Source: Desulfolithobacter dissulfuricans (GTDB lineage Bacteria > Desulfobacterota > Desulfobulbia > Desulfobulbales > Desulfobulbaceae). From it: a stretch of 64,000 nt of DNA. Where the stretch lies: positions 3,496,001-3,560,000 of the forward strand of contig NZ_AP024233.1 of the NCBI RefSeq assembly GCF_025998535.1, written 5' to 3'. Position 1 is the stretch's first letter. Each line of letters opens with the position of its first letter. The notes beneath the pieces are model-generated. The model was given only the letters and a program-made list of their open reading frames with translations. It did no database searches and was not told where the DNA came from. Both the position numbers and the translations under genes were made by a program. Below, piece after piece: positions 62,740-64,000 of this stretch.

Positions 62740-64000
62740 ATGATAGACTGGTCAGCCCGTCTGCACCGGCTGGAGCAGGACGGTATCCCCATTTATGTGA
62801 ACCCTGAAACCCCTGACTGGTTTGTCCCCTCTACCCGGGGCGACCGTTTACTGACGGCGGCCGCGGGTTGCCAGACGATCGAACAGGCGGTGTTGAGGTA
62901 TCGGGCGTTGTATGGCGAGGATGCGCAGCAGCTCGGGCGCGACTACCAGCGGTTGGCCATGGTTCTGGATACCCCTGAACCGGAGCCTTACCTGGGCCGC
63001 AAGGCCCATCTTCGTCTGGGGCGGCTGCGGGAGATCTGGTACCATCTGACCGACGCCTGCAACCTGGCCTGCCGCCACTGCCTCTTTGGCTCCTCTCCGG
63101 CCCGAAGCCAGGCCCTGGAACGGGATCTGCTTGACCGGAGCCTGGTGGAGGGATGGAGGCGGGCTGCCGGCTCTTCTATTTCACCGGTGGCGAACCCTTT
63201 GTCTATCCCGGTTTTGTCGAGATCCTGGCCCGGGTGCAGGAGTTGCATCCCCGGGCACATGCGGTGGTGCTGACCAATGGGTTGCTGCTTGAGCGGTGGC
63301 TTTCGGAATTGGCAGGATTGGACCGGGAGCGGCTGCACCTGCAGGTGAGCCTGGATGGGCTGGAACGGGAGCATGATCACCTGCGGGGCAGGGGCAGTTT
63401 CGCGGCCCTGGCTGCCAGCATGCGGTCCGTCCGCTCCGCCGGTCTGCCGGTGACCGTGTCGGTGGCTGTCAACCGGGTCAATGTCGATCAGCTGCCCGCG
63501 CTGGCCAGGCTGGCGGCCAGCTGGGGGGCCGCCGGCCTGCATGTGATGTATCATTTTGTCCGCGGTCGGGGGACCGATGCCCAGTTTGTCCCGCCGGAGC
63601 ATATCGCGGCCAGGATGGTGGAGACCGGGGCGGTCTGCGCCGAGCTGGGGCTGAGGTTCGATAACCTGGAGGCCCTGCAGGCCCAGGTTTTCACCATGCC
63701 CGGAACCCGCCATGACCTGAGCGGCATGGGGTGGGAGTCACTGGCCATTGGTCCTGACGGGCGGGTCTATCCGTCACCGGCGCTGGTCCGGGTCGCAGCC
63801 CTGGACTGCGGTGGCCTGGACCAGGGTCTCACCTCGGTCTGGCGCCAGAGCCCGGTGCTGGCAGAGGCCCGCCGGGCCTCGCTGGCGGACGACCCGGACC
63901 TGGCGGCTGATCCGCTCCGTTTCCTCACCGGTGGCGGTGACCCGGATCACAGTTTTGTGCGCGGGGCCAGCTTTGTCGGCCACGATCCCTACCTGGAACT
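62740..64000 (+). pseudogene. radical SAM protein with PqqD-like N-terminus, apparent frameshift, cut by window end
   Basis: Residues 1-85 resemble a PqqD-type winged domain (IPIYVNPETPDWF, TIEQAVLRYRALYGED). Then the 4Fe-4S motif CNLACRHC (C-x3-C-x2-C, about 107-114) of radical SAM enzymes. Near 63150-63152 (GGG run) one missing base would restore the reading frame: upstream it is LVEG, downstream it continues CRLFYFTGGEPFVYPGF (GGEP motif), VVLTNG, LQVSLDGLERE and VSVAVNRVN, open to the right edge. Such proteins often modify peptides and end with a SPASM domain. The shift may be real or a sequencing error. Confidence 0.75.

Overview
The window reads as chromosomal DNA of a GC-rich, strictly Gram-negative bacterium, most like a Desulfobacterota (Desulfobulbales-type) organism. 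That placement is inference from gene content and order: a methyltetrahydrofolate:corrinoid methyltransferase of Wood-Ljungdahl type, class II DAHP synthase, an argB-argD / argF / argG-argH / lysA-dapF-dapA-dapB block, an lptA-lptB-rpoN-ptsN block, stress and sulfite-exporter-like genes, and many short palindromic repeats. No rRNA and no CRISPR array were seen. One tRNA (Leu, anticodon CAA) is present.

Layout. 1-4.3 kb (minus): glycerol-3-phosphate ABC uptake genes ugpB-ugpA-ugpE (last one cut by the window edge) behind glycerol kinase. 4.7-10.3 kb (plus): BMP-family binding protein, two permeases, a xanthine/guanine phosphoribosyltransferase and a double ATPase, a purine uptake and salvage unit. 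10.4-13.2 kb: PHP-domain protein, then a coupled pair of archaeal-type phosphoglycerate mutase and NMN adenylyltransferase-like genes. 13.2-15.4 kb: a complete group II intron inserted inside a palindromic mobile repeat. 15.4-22.7 kb (minus): a three-part RND efflux system whose outer-membrane gene is separated from the pump genes by pseudogene rubble (PAP2-LssY, DUF1003). 22.8-28.6 kb (plus): AcsE-like methyltransferase, a small restriction-type N-terminal domain protein, DAHP synthase, and a heme c-PAS-GGDEF-EAL signalling protein. 28.6-31.8 kb (minus): ptsN, rpoN, lptB, lptA. 32.1-47.0 kb (plus): arginine and lysine biosynthesis with mntP and a fibronectin-type lipoprotein built in, then folK, a YHS-like protein, transaldolase, lytic transglycosylase and pgsA. 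47.0-48.8 kb: a TauE/SafE-like gene, tRNA-Leu and gene rubble.

48.8-59.0 kb (minus) is the most unusual part. A histidine kinase and an NtrC-type sigma-54 activator are followed by a perfect 27-bp palindrome, a consensus -24/-12 promoter, and then a same-strand series: TauE-like exporter, TIGR02186-type membrane protein, a PEP-synthase-like ATP-grasp/His-domain protein lacking a recognisable PEP barrel, a single-domain response regulator, and two tandem-Usp proteins. I read it as one sigma-54-controlled stress/energy module. rpoN itself lies in the same window.

59.0-64.0 kb: a long non-coding stretch, an IS-transposase tail fused to a VapC-like PIN domain, radA, a membrane protein, a second full copy of the palindromic repeat, and a radical SAM gene with an apparent frameshift that runs off the end.
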